From Planctomycetota bacterium (GTDB taxonomy: Bacteria > Planctomycetota > GCA-002687715 > DRQF01), in assembly GCA_020639295.1 (NCBI GenBank), contig JACKGY010000023.1, positions 1 to 22,756 of the forward strand: a stretch of DNA of 22,756 bases, given 5' to 3'. Both the position numbers and the translations under genes were made by a program. The notes beneath the pieces were generated by a model. That model ran no database searches, was not told where the DNA came from, and was given only the letters and a program-made list of their open reading frames with translations. Positions 1 to 8,692 of the stretch are shown in pieces; the first letter of the stretch is position 1, and each line of letters begins with the position of its first letter.

Positions 1-959
1 ACGCCCTGCATGACGACCACCGCCAGCAGCAGGTAGCCCGCGTGCGCGATCGACGAGTAGGCCAGCATGCGCTTGACGTTCTTCTGCGCCAGGGCCGCGA
101 CGTTGCCGAGGGTCATGGTGCCGAAGGCCATCCACCAGAGGGTGTTCCGGAGCGATTCGGCGTCGTGCTGGTAGACCTCGCAGAACACCCGGATGATGGC
201 CCCGAAGGCGGCGATCTTCACGCCGGCGGCCATGAACCCGGTCACCGTGGTGGGCGCGCCCTCGTAGACGTCGGGCAGCCACATGTGGAAGGGCACCGCC
301 GCCACCTTGAAGGCGAGACCGGCCAGCATGAAGCCGAGGCCGAGGACGAGGAGCGGCCAGGTGTCCTGGTCCGGGCCCAGGGCGCCGATGGCGCTCAGGT
401 CGAGCGAGCCGGTGGCGCCGTAGACCATGCCCATGCCGAAGACCAGAAGGCCGGTGGCGAAGGAGCCGGTCAGGAAGTACTTCATCGCCGCCTCGGCGCT
501 CGGGGCGCGCTCGCGGAAGAGGCCCGCCAGCACGTAGAGCGAGATCGACATCACCTCGATGCCGAAGAGGATGGTGATGAAGCTGCGCGACATCCCCATG
601 AGCATCATGCCCATCGCGGCGAAGAGAACGAGCACGTAGAACTCGCTCATGTTCTTCTCGCGCCGCTTCAGGTAGTCGATCGAGAGCAGCACCGTGGCGA
701 TGCCGCAGATCGCGACGATCACGGCCAGGAAGAGGCCGTAGCCGTCGAGGACGATCGCGCCGCGGAAGAGGCTGTGGCTCTCCGACTCCGGCCAGAGCCG
801 CCAGATCGCGAACAGGCTGCCCAAGAGGCCGACGACGGCGAGGAAGGGCGGCAGCGGTCGCGAGCCGGTGCTGCGGCGATCGGCCAGGCAGAGGACACCG
901 AGCGCCGCGGCGAGCGGCCAGATGAGAGGGGCGATGCCCCGGATGTCGTCCCAGTTCAT
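1..959 (-). CDS. nuoN: NADH-quinone oxidoreductase subunit N (partial, 3' end off window)
   Basis: Antiporter-like proton-pumping membrane subunit of complex I. I read it directly from ATG at 959-957; about 319 codons are in the window and the C-terminus lies beyond position 1. Family marks seen: the TM5 glutamate in LFGIEVMSIS (E135), the lysine in LAFKVAAVPFHMWLPD (K218), a second lysine in AAGVKIAAFG (K248), and the QKNVKRMLAYSSIAH segment. Hydrophobic helices run throughout. E. coli NuoN is about 485 aa, so roughly a third is missing. The start lies 4 nt after the nuoM stop, preceded by a GGGAAG-type ribosome site, and this is the last nuo gene visible. NuoN is distinguished from NuoM by its place in the operon and by the PDVYEGAPT motif. 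Confidence 0.95.
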   Translation of the reverse strand, partial: MNWDDIRGIAPLIWPLAAALGVLCLADRRSTGSRPLPPFLAVVGLLGSLFAIWRLWPESESHSLFRGAIVLDGYGLFLAVIVAICGIATVLLSIDYLKRREKNMSEFYVLVLFAAMGMMLMGMSRSFITILFGIEVMSISLYVLAGLFRERAPSAEAAMKYFLTGSFATGLLVFGMGMVYGATGSLDLSAIGALGPDQDTWPLLVLGLGFMLAGLAFKVAAVPFHMWLPDVYEGAPTTVTGFMAAGVKIAAFGAIIRVFCEVYQHDAESLRNTLWWMAFGTMTLGNVAALAQKNVKRMLAYSSIAHAGYLLLAVVVMQG

Positions 960-963
960 GGCT

Positions 964-2463
964 CTACTTCCCGATGGCGCTCTGGTAGGTCTCGACGATG
1001 GCCTTCACGCTCGGCTCCATCTTGGCGATGAAGGGACCGGGGGCGACGCCCATGAGGACGATCATCAGGACCAGCGGACAGAGCAGGGCGATCTCGCGCC
1101 CGTCGATGTCGCGAAGGTTGCGGTTCTCGTCGCGCGTGATCTGGCCGAAGAAGATCTTCCTGACCGTCGCCAGCATGTACCAGGCACCGAAGACCACGCC
1201 GGTGACGGCGATGATCGCGGTGAAGGGACTCACGCGGAAGGTGCCCATGAAGATCAGGAACTCGCCGACGAAGCCGTTCAGGCCCGGCATGCCCACCGAT
1301 CCCAGGGTGATGATGATGAAGAAGGTGGCGAAGATCGGCATCCGCTTGGCGATGCCGCCGTACTGGCTGAACTCGCGGGTGTGCCGGCGTTCGTAAATCA
1401 TGCCCACCAGGAGGAAGAGGCCGCCGGTGGTCAGACCGTGGGCGAGCATCTGGTACACGCTACCGCGGATGCCGTCGCCGTTGAGCGCGAAGATGCCCAG
1501 CACGACCAGGCCCATGTGGCTCACCGACGAGTAGGCGACCAGGCGCTTGACGTCGGTCTGGATCAGGGCGACGAGCGCGGCGTAGACGATGCCGAAGGTG
1601 GCCAGGAAGTAGATCACCGGCGCCGCCTGTTCCACCGCGTTGGGGAACATCGGGATCGCGAAGCGCAGGAAGCCGTAGCCACCCATCTTCAGCAACACGC
1701 CGGCCAGCACCACCGACCCCGGGGTCGGCGCCTCGGTGTGGGCATCCGGCAACCAGGTGTGGAAGGGGAACATCGGCACCTTGACCGCGAAGCTCAGGCC
1801 GAAGGCCAGGAAGCAGAGCCACTGCTCCTTGAGCGTCAGGCTCAGGCCGGCCAGGGCGTCGAGCGAGTAGGAGGCCACCGCCCCCGGATCGCCAGCGGCC
1901 TGGTGCTTCAGCTTCATGAACAGGTAGATCACCGCCACCAGCATCGGCAGCGAGCCGAACAGGGTGTAGATGAAGAACTTCATCGCCGCGTAGATCCGCG
2001 GCTTGCCACCCCAGACGCCGATGATGAAGTACATCGGCACGACCATCAGTTCCCAGAACATGTAGAACAGGAACAGGTCGCGGGCCATGAACGCGCCCAG
2101 CATGAAGCTCTGCAGCAGCAGGATCAGGACGTAGAAGTCCCGATGCCGCCGGGTGATCGTCTTCACCGAACCCACCACGACGATGGGCATCAGGAAGTTC
2201 ACCAGGAGGACGAGGAGCAGGCTGATGCCGTCGACGGCCACGGCATAGCGGATGCCGAGACTGGGAATCCAGTCGGCACTCTCCTCGAGCTGGAAGAGCG
2301 ACGCGCCACCGGCCTCGTAGGCTCCGAAGAGCGGGAGGCTCAGCAGGAAGGTCGCGAGCGTGACCGCCAGGGCGCCATACTTGATCGTCTTCTCGCTCGA
2401 CTTGTTGACGAGCAGAAGCGCGAAGGCGCCGAACAGCGGCAGAAAGAGGACGAGGGAAAGCAA
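964..2463 (-). CDS. nuoM: NADH-quinone oxidoreductase subunit M
   Basis: Proton-translocating antiporter-like subunit of the complex I membrane arm, 499 aa, close to the usual length of about 500. Essential charged residues are in place: the helix-5 glutamate in FYMFWELMVVP (E138), the helix-7 lysine in FAVKVPMFPFHTWLPDAHTE (K228), a further lysine in LLKMGGYG (K259), and the late PGLNGFVGEFLIF motif with its glutamate. The start is TTG at 2463-2461. It is chosen because a perfect AGGAGG lies 6 nt upstream, overlapping the TAG stop of nuoL, and because MLSLVLFLPLFGA is a typical NuoM N-terminus. The gap to nuoL is 9 nt and to nuoN 4 nt. Identity is secure; only the rare TTG start needs noting. 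Confidence 0.97.
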   Translation of the reverse strand: MLSLVLFLPLFGAFALLLVNKSSEKTIKYGALAVTLATFLLSLPLFGAYEAGGASLFQLEESADWIPSLGIRYAVAVDGISLLLVLLVNFLMPIVVVGSVKTITRRHRDFYVLILLLQSFMLGAFMARDLFLFYMFWELMVVPMYFIIGVWGGKPRIYAAMKFFIYTLFGSLPMLVAVIYLFMKLKHQAAGDPGAVASYSLDALAGLSLTLKEQWLCFLAFGLSFAVKVPMFPFHTWLPDAHTEAPTPGSVVLAGVLLKMGGYGFLRFAIPMFPNAVEQAAPVIYFLATFGIVYAALVALIQTDVKRLVAYSSVSHMGLVVLGIFALNGDGIRGSVYQMLAHGLTTGGLFLLVGMIYERRHTREFSQYGGIAKRMPIFATFFIIITLGSVGMPGLNGFVGEFLIFMGTFRVSPFTAIIAVTGVVFGAWYMLATVRKIFFGQITRDENRNLRDIDGREIALLCPLVLMIVLMGVAPGPFIAKMEPSVKAIVETYQSAIGK

Positions 2464-2472
2464 GTCCGCCTC

Positions 2473-4434
2473 CTAGGTGAAAAGCGACAGGATGACGAGG
2501 AGCAGGCCCACGATCATCACCGCGACGTAGGTTCTTGCGGCGCCGGTCTGGGTCGAGGCCAGACGGGCTCCGAGCCAGCGGAAGACGCCGGCCAATCCGT
2601 TGATGGTGTCGTCGATCAGCTTGCGATCGATGACCTTGAACAGGGTGCCTTCGGCCAGGCGCACCAGCGGCTGGGTGACCGAACGGTCATAGAACTCGTC
2701 CACCCGGTACTTGTCGTGCACCAGCTCGTAGATGTCCTGGTGCTTGTCCACCACCTGGGCCGGCAGGGTCGGGTCCTTGACGTAGAAGCGCCAGGCGACC
2801 AGGAGCCCCACGACCGCCACCATGACGCTCATGACCGCCAGCGAGGCCTCGGCCGCGAACTTCGCCTCGTGGTGGGCGTGGACCTCCGGGTTGACCGCGT
2901 GGTCGACGAAGGCCGAGAAGGCGCCGTGGCCACCGAGGAAGTGGGGCACGTTGAGGAAGCCGACCAGCGCGGCGCCGATCGCCAGCACGGTCAGGACGCC
3001 GGTCATCGAGCGCGGCGACTCGTGGAGGTGCGCCTTGGTGTGCTCGTCGGCGCGGCAGGAACCGGCGAAGGTCATGAAGATCAGCCGGCCCATGTAGATC
3101 GCGGTGCAGAAGGCCGCGGCCATGCCGAGGATCCACAGGAACCAGCCGTGACCGAGATCGTTGTCGAAGGCCTTCCACAGGATCTCGTCCTTCGAGAAGA
3201 AGCCCGACAGCGGCGGGATGCCGGCCATGGCGATCGCCGACACGGTCATGGTCGCGCAGGTGATCGGCATCTTCTTGCGCAGGCCGCCCATCTTGCGCAT
3301 GTCCTGCTCGTGGTGCATCGCGTGGATGACCGAGCCGGAACCGAGGAAGAGGCAGGCCTTGAAGAAGGCGTGGGTCACCAGGTGGAAGACCGCCACGCTC
3401 ACCGCCCCCAGGCCGACGGCCACGAACATGTAGCCGAGCTGGCTCACGGTCGAGTAGGCCAGCACCTTCTTGATGTCGTTCTGGGTCATCGCGATGGTGC
3501 CGGCGAAGAAGGCCGTGAGGGCACCGATCGTCGAGACCACGATCATCGCCGTGGGCGACAGGGCGAACAGGAAGTTCATCCGACCGACCACGTAGACGCC
3601 CGCCGTCACCATGGTCGCCGCGTGGATGAGCGCGCTCACCGGAGTCGGGCCGGCCATGGCGTCGGGCAGCCAGACGAAGAGCGGGATCTGCGCGCTCTTG
3701 CCCGTGGCGCCGAGCAGCAGCAGCAGGCCGATCGCGGTCGCCAGCGAGACGCCGAAGAAGCCGCTGCCCTCGAGGAAGACCTCGGGGTTGGCGGCGACGA
3801 ACTGGCGCAGCTCGTGGAAGCTCAGGGTCCCGGCGGTGCGGTAGATGAGCAGCATGCCCAGGACGAAGCCGGCGTCACCGATGCGGTTGACGATGAAGGC
3901 CTTCATGCCCGCCTGCGCCGTGCTCATGGTGGCGGTGAACATCCGGTCGTACCAGAAGCCGATGAGCAGGTAGGAGCAGAGCCCCACGCCCTCCCAGCCC
4001 ACGAAGAGCATCAGGAAGTTGTCGGCGAGGACCAGCACCAGCATGAAGAACATGAACAGGTTCAGGAAGGAGAAGAAGCGGATGTAGCCGCCGTCGCCCT
4101 TCATGTAACCGGTCGAGTAGACGTGGATGAGCGTGCCGATGCCGGTGACGACCAGGAGCATCACGCAGGTGAGCTGATCCACCATGAAGCGGACCGGCAC
4201 CCAGGAGTCCCCGGCGAGCACCCAGTTCCAGCCATCGGCGACGAAGCGGTCGTGGCCGACGTTCCGGAACAGCGCGAAGCTGCACAGGAAGGCGAGCACC
4301 GGGCCGCTGATGGCCAGGTAGCCGACCAGCCGGTCCGGGACCTTGAGACCCCGCGTCTTCAGCAGCGCCAGGAGGCCGAGGCTCGCCGCGCCGAGCAGGA
4401 GGAAGAGCGGGATGAGGAAGACGACCGTTTCCAT
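2473..4434 (-). CDS. nuoL: NADH-quinone oxidoreductase subunit L
   Basis: Largest antiporter-like subunit of complex I, 653 aa (usual 610-680). It carries the distal proton channel and the long lateral helix. Visible marks: GWEGVGLCSYLLIGFWY with the TM5 glutamate (E148); GATGKSAQIPLFVWLPDAM with the TM7 lysine (K246); FHLVTHAFFKACLFLG with H351, H355 and K359; and PPLSGFFSKDEIL with K415. The C-terminal third has the charged amphipathic stretch and a final hydrophobic anchor (residues about 635-652) expected for the lateral helix. ATG at 4434-4432, 3 nt after the nuoK stop. No odd substitutions were seen at key channel positions. Confidence 0.97.
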   Translation of the reverse strand: METVVFLIPLFLLLGAASLGLLALLKTRGLKVPDRLVGYLAISGPVLAFLCSFALFRNVGHDRFVADGWNWVLAGDSWVPVRFMVDQLTCVMLLVVTGIGTLIHVYSTGYMKGDGGYIRFFSFLNLFMFFMLVLVLADNFLMLFVGWEGVGLCSYLLIGFWYDRMFTATMSTAQAGMKAFIVNRIGDAGFVLGMLLIYRTAGTLSFHELRQFVAANPEVFLEGSGFFGVSLATAIGLLLLLGATGKSAQIPLFVWLPDAMAGPTPVSALIHAATMVTAGVYVVGRMNFLFALSPTAMIVVSTIGALTAFFAGTIAMTQNDIKKVLAYSTVSQLGYMFVAVGLGAVSVAVFHLVTHAFFKACLFLGSGSVIHAMHHEQDMRKMGGLRKKMPITCATMTVSAIAMAGIPPLSGFFSKDEILWKAFDNDLGHGWFLWILGMAAAFCTAIYMGRLIFMTFAGSCRADEHTKAHLHESPRSMTGVLTVLAIGAALVGFLNVPHFLGGHGAFSAFVDHAVNPEVHAHHEAKFAAEASLAVMSVMVAVVGLLVAWRFYVKDPTLPAQVVDKHQDIYELVHDKYRVDEFYDRSVTQPLVRLAEGTLFKVIDRKLIDDTINGLAGVFRWLGARLASTQTGAARTYVAVMIVGLLLVILSLFT

Positions 4435-4437
4435 GGT

Positions 4438-4737
4438 TCAGCCCTTCAGTTCGGTCAGCTCGTCGACGTTGACCCGGTGCTTGAGGCGGAAGATGGCGAT
4501 CAGGATCGAGAGCCCGACCGCGGCCTCGGCGGCGGCCAGGGCGATGATGAAGAACACGAAGACGTGTCCGTCCATCTGCCGGAGCTGCCGGGAGAAGGTG
4601 ACGAAGAGCATCGCCGCGCCGTTGAGCATCAGCTCGATGCTCATGAAGAGCACGAGGATGTTCCGCCTGATCAGGAAGCCCATGGCTCCGATCAGGAAGA
4701 TGAGCGTCGCGACGACGAGGTAGGCTTGTGTCTGCAT
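4438..4737 (-). CDS. nuoK: NADH-quinone oxidoreductase subunit K
   Basis: Small three-helix membrane subunit of complex I (MrpC-like), 99 aa, the normal length. The two membrane glutamates that relay protons between the E-channel and the antiporter subunits are present: E35 in FMSIELMLNGA and E71 in ALAAAEAAVGLS. ATG at 4737-4735 follows a purine-rich GGAGGGGAG that abuts the start. The gap to nuoJ is 12 nt and to nuoL 3 nt. The family assignment leaves no real alternative. Confidence 0.97.
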   Translation of the reverse strand: MQTQAYLVVATLIFLIGAMGFLIRRNILVLFMSIELMLNGAAMLFVTFSRQLRQMDGHVFVFFIIALAAAEAAVGLSILIAIFRLKHRVNVDELTELKG

Positions 4738-4749
4738 CTCCCCTCCCCC

Positions 4750-5247
4750 TCAGAGCCTCTTCTTGGCCATGACGATGGCGCCGACGATCGCGACCAGGAG
4801 CAGCAGGGAGACCACCTCGAACTGGAGGAGGTAGTCGCCGAAGAGCAGCTGGCCGACGGCCTTGACGGAGCCGAAGCCCTCGCCGACCGGTTCCTTGTCC
4901 TCGAACTTCGTGCTCAGGATCTGCGCGATGCACAGGAAGCCGAGCGGCACGACCGAGAAGAAGGCCAGGGCCCAGCTCCGCGGCGGGATCTTCTCCTCCT
5001 CGAGCTCACCCTCGGGCAGGTTCAGGAGCATGATCACGAAAACCACCAGCACCATGATGGCGCCGGCATAGACGAGCACCTGCAGCGCGCCGACGAAGGG
5101 CGCGTCGCTGGTGAAGTAGAGGCCGGAGAGCGCCACGAAGGTGACGATCAGGCCAATGGCGCTGCCCAGCGGGTTCTTGCGCGTCACCGTCACCAGAGCG
5201 CCGATGATCGCCACCGCGGACAGGATCAGAAAGAGCGTCTTTTCCAT
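4750..5247 (-). CDS. nuoJ: NADH-quinone oxidoreductase subunit J
   Basis: Membrane subunit of complex I next to NuoK, 165 aa from the chosen start. The conserved third-helix segment GALQVLVYAGAIMVLVVFVIMLLNL is recognisable; in this family it contains the tyrosine and the pi-bulge region. The reading frame stays open upstream to about 5520, but that extension is Arg/Pro/Gly-rich and overlaps nuoI, so it is rejected. ATG at 5247-5245 overlaps the nuoI TGA by 1 nt (TGATG), which implies translational coupling in the absence of a clear ribosome site. The hydrophilic loop EGELEEEKIPPRS between helices is typical. The last helix ends in a short basic tail. Confidence 0.95.
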   Translation of the reverse strand: MEKTLFLILSAVAIIGALVTVTRKNPLGSAIGLIVTFVALSGLYFTSDAPFVGALQVLVYAGAIMVLVVFVIMLLNLPEGELEEEKIPPRSWALAFFSVVPLGFLCIAQILSTKFEDKEPVGEGFGSVKAVGQLLFGDYLLQFEVVSLLLLVAIVGAIVMAKKRL

Positions 5248-5765
5248 CAGACGGGCGGATTCTCGCTGCCGGGAAGCGGCACGTGGGCGAGAAGCATCTC
5301 CTTCGTGTAGATGAAGTCCTTGCGGTCGTAGGCCGGGGTGACCGGACGGCCGGTGTCCATGCGGATGGCGTCTACCGGGCAGGCCTCGACGCAGAGGCCG
5401 CAGGCGACGCACTTGAGTTCGTCGATGTCGAAACGGGCCGGGTACTTCTCGACCTCGGGATCGAGGTTCTCCGCCGAGACGATGTGGATGCAGGCCGCCG
5501 GGCAGGAGGTGGCGCAGCACATGCAGGCGGTGCAGCGCGGCGAGCCATCGTCCTTCTTCATCAGGCGATGGATGCCCCGGAAGCGCTTCGGGAAGGGGTT
5601 GCGGATCTCCGGATAGGCGACCGTCGGCATCTTGTCGAAGGCCTTCAGGTTCCGGAACAGGTGGCCGATGGTGATGCGCAGCCCCTTCAGGACCTCGGGC
5701 AGGTAGAGCTTCTCCGCCAGGGTCATGCGCGCTTCGGCCTTCGGATTGAGGTCCAGATCGGACAT
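5247..5765 (-). CDS. nuoI: NADH-quinone oxidoreductase subunit I (2x 4Fe-4S ferredoxin)
   Basis: Peripheral-arm iron-sulfur subunit that carries clusters N6a and N6b towards NuoB and the quinone site. It is 172 aa from ATG at 5765-5763. Two four-cysteine motifs are complete: CTACMCCATSCP (Cys78, 81, 84, 88) and CVACGLCVEACP (Cys119, 122, 125, 129). The frame is open far upstream (to 6464), but that part is a low-complexity shadow of nuoH; the chosen ATG has GGGAG 7 nt upstream. It starts 11 nt after the nuoH stop and overlaps nuoJ by 1 nt. Confidence 0.97.
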   Translation of the reverse strand: MSDLDLNPKAEARMTLAEKLYLPEVLKGLRITIGHLFRNLKAFDKMPTVAYPEIRNPFPKRFRGIHRLMKKDDGSPRCTACMCCATSCPAACIHIVSAENLDPEVEKYPARFDIDELKCVACGLCVEACPVDAIRMDTGRPVTPAYDRKDFIYTKEMLLAHVPLPGSENPPV

Positions 5766-5776
5766 GGCTCGTCTCC

Positions 5777-7072
5777 CTACCAGATCCCGAGCTTCACCAG
5801 GATGCCCGTGATGAAGATGTTGGCGATGCCGACCGGCACGAGGAGCTTCCAGCCCAGCCCCATCAGCTGGTCGTAGCGGAAGCGCGGCAGGGTCCAGCGG
5901 ACCCAGACGAACAGCCAGCAGAAGAACAGGGTCTTGGCGAACAGGGCCGCGAAGCCCACCAGACCGGCGATCAGGGCGGCGCTGTTGGCGCCGAGGGTCG
6001 AGCCCCAGACCAGCGGCAGCAGCAGAGCCGCCAGCGCGGCCGGACCGAAGCCGAGGAGGAGCGCCAGGACGGCGCCCTCGCGCTTGCGCGAGTCCTGCCA
6101 GATCCGGCGGTTCTTCTGGTGCCACTTCAGGAGGCGCAGGCCGATCAGGACGCCGGCCAGCACGATCGCGAGGAGGATGCTGACCGTGACCTTGGTGGCG
6201 CAGGCCGGCTCGGCGAGCTTCTCGGGGCTGATCCAGGGCACCTGGTAGCCACCGAAGTAGCAGGTCGCGGTGACCAGGGCGACGACCACCATGTGGACGT
6301 ACTCGGCCATGAAGAACAGAGCGAACTTCATGCCGCCGTACTCGACGTGGAAGCCGACGATCTCCGACTCGCCTTCGGCCATGTCGAAGGGGGTGCGGTT
6401 GGTCTCGGCGAAACCGGCGAGCAGGAAGAGCACGAAGCCGATCGGCTGGAGCAGGACGCCCCACTTGGGGATGATCCCGAGCCAGGCGTCGCCCTGGGCC
6501 ACGACCATCTCGTCGAGCGTGGTCGAGCCGTAGACCATGAACAGGCCGACCACCGCCAGGCCCATCGAGAGCTCGTAGCTCACCATCTGGGCCGAGGCGC
6601 GCAGGCCGCCCATCAGGCTGTACTTGTTGTTCGAAGCCCAGCCGGCCATGGTCACCGCGTAGACGCCGAGCGAGGACACGGCCAGGAGGAGCAGGAGGCC
6701 CAGGTTCGAGTCGAGGGCCTGGATCTGCAGCTCCCGCCCCTCGCTGAAGTGCATCACCGGGGTATAGGGCACGACCGCGCCGACGATCAGCGCCACGAAG
6801 AGCGCGAACATCGGCGCCAGGAGGTAGGCGCGCCGGCTGACGTGGTTGGGGATGAACTCCTCCTTGGTGAGGAGCTTCACCACGTCGGCGAAGTTCTGGA
6901 CCAGACCGGCGAGGCGAAGGCCGATGCCGGGAATGAAGGTCCGGTTGGGACCGACGCGGTCACCGATCAACGCCGAGCCCTTGCGCTCGAGGAAGATCAT
7001 CACCGGCAGCATGTTGAGAAGGAGGAACCAGGGGATTCCCGCCTTCAGGAGGAGCCAGCCGAATCCGTCCAT
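5777..7072 (-). CDS. nuoH: NADH-quinone oxidoreductase subunit H, with C-terminal insertion
   Basis: Membrane subunit that forms the quinone tunnel and joins the two arms of complex I. It is 431 aa against about 325 in E. coli. Conserved marks: FLERKGSALIGDRVGPNRT (residues 27-45), GGLRASAQMVSYELSMGL (155-172), and the acidic TM5-6 loop AETNRTPFDMAEGESEIVGFHVEYGG (222-247). The ending WTLPRFRYDQLMGLGWKLLVP (393-413) is also typical. Between GGYQVPW and the last canonical helix pair lies roughly 80-90 extra residues (about 281-370). These contain two hydrophobic stretches (295-314, 334-356) joined by a strongly basic segment, KWHQKNRRIWQDSRKREG. Start ATG 7072-7070 has GGAAGG 7 nt upstream, 2 nt after the nuoG stop; the longer open frame upstream overlaps nuoG and is rejected. 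Confidence 0.96.
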   Translation of the reverse strand: MDGFGWLLLKAGIPWFLLLNMLPVMIFLERKGSALIGDRVGPNRTFIPGIGLRLAGLVQNFADVVKLLTKEEFIPNHVSRRAYLLAPMFALFVALIVGAVVPYTPVMHFSEGRELQIQALDSNLGLLLLLAVSSLGVYAVTMAGWASNNKYSLMGGLRASAQMVSYELSMGLAVVGLFMVYGSTTLDEMVVAQGDAWLGIIPKWGVLLQPIGFVLFLLAGFAETNRTPFDMAEGESEIVGFHVEYGGMKFALFFMAEYVHMVVVALVTATCYFGGYQVPWISPEKLAEPACATKVTVSILLAIVLAGVLIGLRLLKWHQKNRRIWQDSRKREGAVLALLLGFGPAALAALLLPLVWGSTLGANSAALIAGLVGFAALFAKTLFFCWLFVWVRWTLPRFRYDQLMGLGWKLLVPVGIANIFITGILVKLGIW

Positions 7073-7074
7073 GA

Positions 7075-8691
7075 TCAGGCCTTCCTTCCCTGGGTACTCA
7101 GGGCCGCGTCCCGCAAGGGCGCGCCCAGCTTGCCGATCGTTCCGTAGTCGAGGCCGGCCAGCGCCGGCAGCTCGGCCGCCATCTCGGCGAAGATCGCCGC
7201 CGCCTCGGGCCGCGGCCAGTGGGCGTCGAAGGTGTTGGCGACGTCGGTGATCACGTCGAGGTCGCGCCGGCAGGAGAAGCCCTTCCGGAGGACCGGGAAC
7301 AGCCGCTGCACCCGACCCTGACGGTTGACGAAGGTGCCGTCCTTCTCGGCATAGCTCACCGTGGGCATCAGGATCGTGGCGTGGTCGCTGGTCTCGCTGC
7401 GGTTGGCCGCCATGACGATCTTGTGGTTGATCGCGGCGAAGGCGGACTTCACCGCCTCGCCGTGGAGCTGGTCGGTGAGGTCGGCACCGAGCACCAGGAC
7501 CGCGACCTTGCCCTCGAGGTAGCCGGCCAGATCGCCGACCGCGGCCTCGCCGGCGGCCAGGAGCGCGCCGGCGCGGTTCGGATGCTTGTCGCCGTCGATC
7601 AGGTAGTCGTCGGCCTTGCCGTCGGCGCGACGGGCGACCACGGCGATCCGATCCTGGCCGAAAACCTCGCGGAGGAGCTTCCGGAACAGCCAGACCTCCT
7701 CGGTGGTCGCGTCGTAGCTGATCACGCCGGCGATGGCGTCGGCGCCCCGGTCCTTGACGGGCAGGAGCGCGTTCTTGACGTGGCCGAGCGCCCCGTCCCA
7801 GCCGATCTCGATGCCGTGACCGAAGGGCTGCTGGATGCGGGCCTCGTTGACCTGGCAGTACTCGCGGCGACCGAAGTCGCACATCCAGGCCTCGTTGACT
7901 TCGTCGTTGACCCGCGGGCGCAGCCGGTAGGCCATGCCGTTGTAGTCCTGGAGCGTGGTCTGCTCGTAGTGCGAGATCTTGACGTTGCAGCCGGTGGCGC
8001 AGCCGGGGCAGATGCTGTCATCGTGGCGCAGGTACCAGACCCGGGCCTGGAAGCGGAAATCGCGGCTGGTGAGCGCGCCGACCGGGCAGATGTCGACCGT
8101 GTTGACCGAGTAATCGTTGTCGAGGGCCCGGCCCGGGAAGGTGCCGATGGTGGTGTGGTCGCCGCGGTTGAGGAGGCGCAGCTCCCCGGTCTCGGTGATC
8201 TCGTCGCAGAAGCGGACGCAGCGGGCGCAGGCGACGCAGCGCTCCTGGTCGAGCATGACCCGCGGCCCGACCTCGATGGCCTTGCCCTTGTTCAGCTTGT
8301 CGTCGAGGTCGACGACCGAATCGCGGCGATCGTGCTCCATGTAGTACATCTGGAGCTTGCACTCGCCGGCCTGGTCGCAGACCGGGCAGTCGATCGGATG
8401 GTTGACCAGCAGGAACTCCATCACCGCCGCGCGCTGTTCCTTGATGAGGTCGGTGTCGGTCTTGACCACCATGCCCTCGTTGGCGCCGGTGTTGCAGCCG
8501 ATCTGCGGGCCGCGCATGCCCTCCACCTCCACCATGCACATGCGGCAGTTGCCGGCGATGGAGAGGTGGCTGTGGTAGCAGAAGTGCGGGACCTCGACGC
8601 CGGCCTGCTTCGAGGCCTCGATCAGGTTGGTCCCCTTGGGGACCTCGACCTCGATCCCGTCGACCGTGAGTTTGACCATTTGCTGGCTCAC
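7075..8691 (-). CDS. nuoG: NADH-quinone oxidoreductase subunit G, short form
   Basis: Iron-sulfur subunit of the NADH module, 538 aa against roughly 780-910 in Thermus and E. coli. In order: a 2Fe-2S domain (Cys38, 49, 52, 66); the His-ligated 4Fe-4S site HPIDCPVCDQAGEC (His98, Cys102, 105, 111); a 4Fe-4S site CVACARCVRFC...CPVG (Cys152, 155, 158, 202); then the N7-type site CPGCATGC (Cys228, 231, 235) with Cys271. After that only a reduced molybdopterin-oxidoreductase-like domain of about 250 residues remains. Start GTG at 8691-8689 is chosen because GGGGAG lies 6 nt upstream; an ATG four codons later has no such site. The gap after nuoF is 1 nt and before nuoH 2 nt. Confidence 0.96.
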   Translation of the reverse strand: MSQQMVKLTVDGIEVEVPKGTNLIEASKQAGVEVPHFCYHSHLSIAGNCRMCMVEVEGMRGPQIGCNTGANEGMVVKTDTDLIKEQRAAVMEFLLVNHPIDCPVCDQAGECKLQMYYMEHDRRDSVVDLDDKLNKGKAIEVGPRVMLDQERCVACARCVRFCDEITETGELRLLNRGDHTTIGTFPGRALDNDYSVNTVDICPVGALTSRDFRFQARVWYLRHDDSICPGCATGCNVKISHYEQTTLQDYNGMAYRLRPRVNDEVNEAWMCDFGRREYCQVNEARIQQPFGHGIEIGWDGALGHVKNALLPVKDRGADAIAGVISYDATTEEVWLFRKLLREVFGQDRIAVVARRADGKADDYLIDGDKHPNRAGALLAAGEAAVGDLAGYLEGKVAVLVLGADLTDQLHGEAVKSAFAAINHKIVMAANRSETSDHATILMPTVSYAEKDGTFVNRQGRVQRLFPVLRKGFSCRRDLDVITDVANTFDAHWPRPEAAAIFAEMAAELPALAGLDYGTIGKLGAPLRDAALSTQGRKA

Positions 8692-8692
8692 G

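Noticed and set aside
868..5310. A 1480-codon open frame on the plus strand across nuoM, nuoL, nuoK and nuoJ
   Set aside because: It is rich in Asp, Glu, His, Gln, Arg and Gly with no domain, and lies antisense to clear complex I genes. GC-rich third positions commonly open such frames.
8677..8679. The ATG four codons into nuoG as the real start
   Set aside because: The GTG at 8691 has GGGGAG at ideal spacing and sits 1 nt after the nuoF stop; the ATG has no ribosome site.
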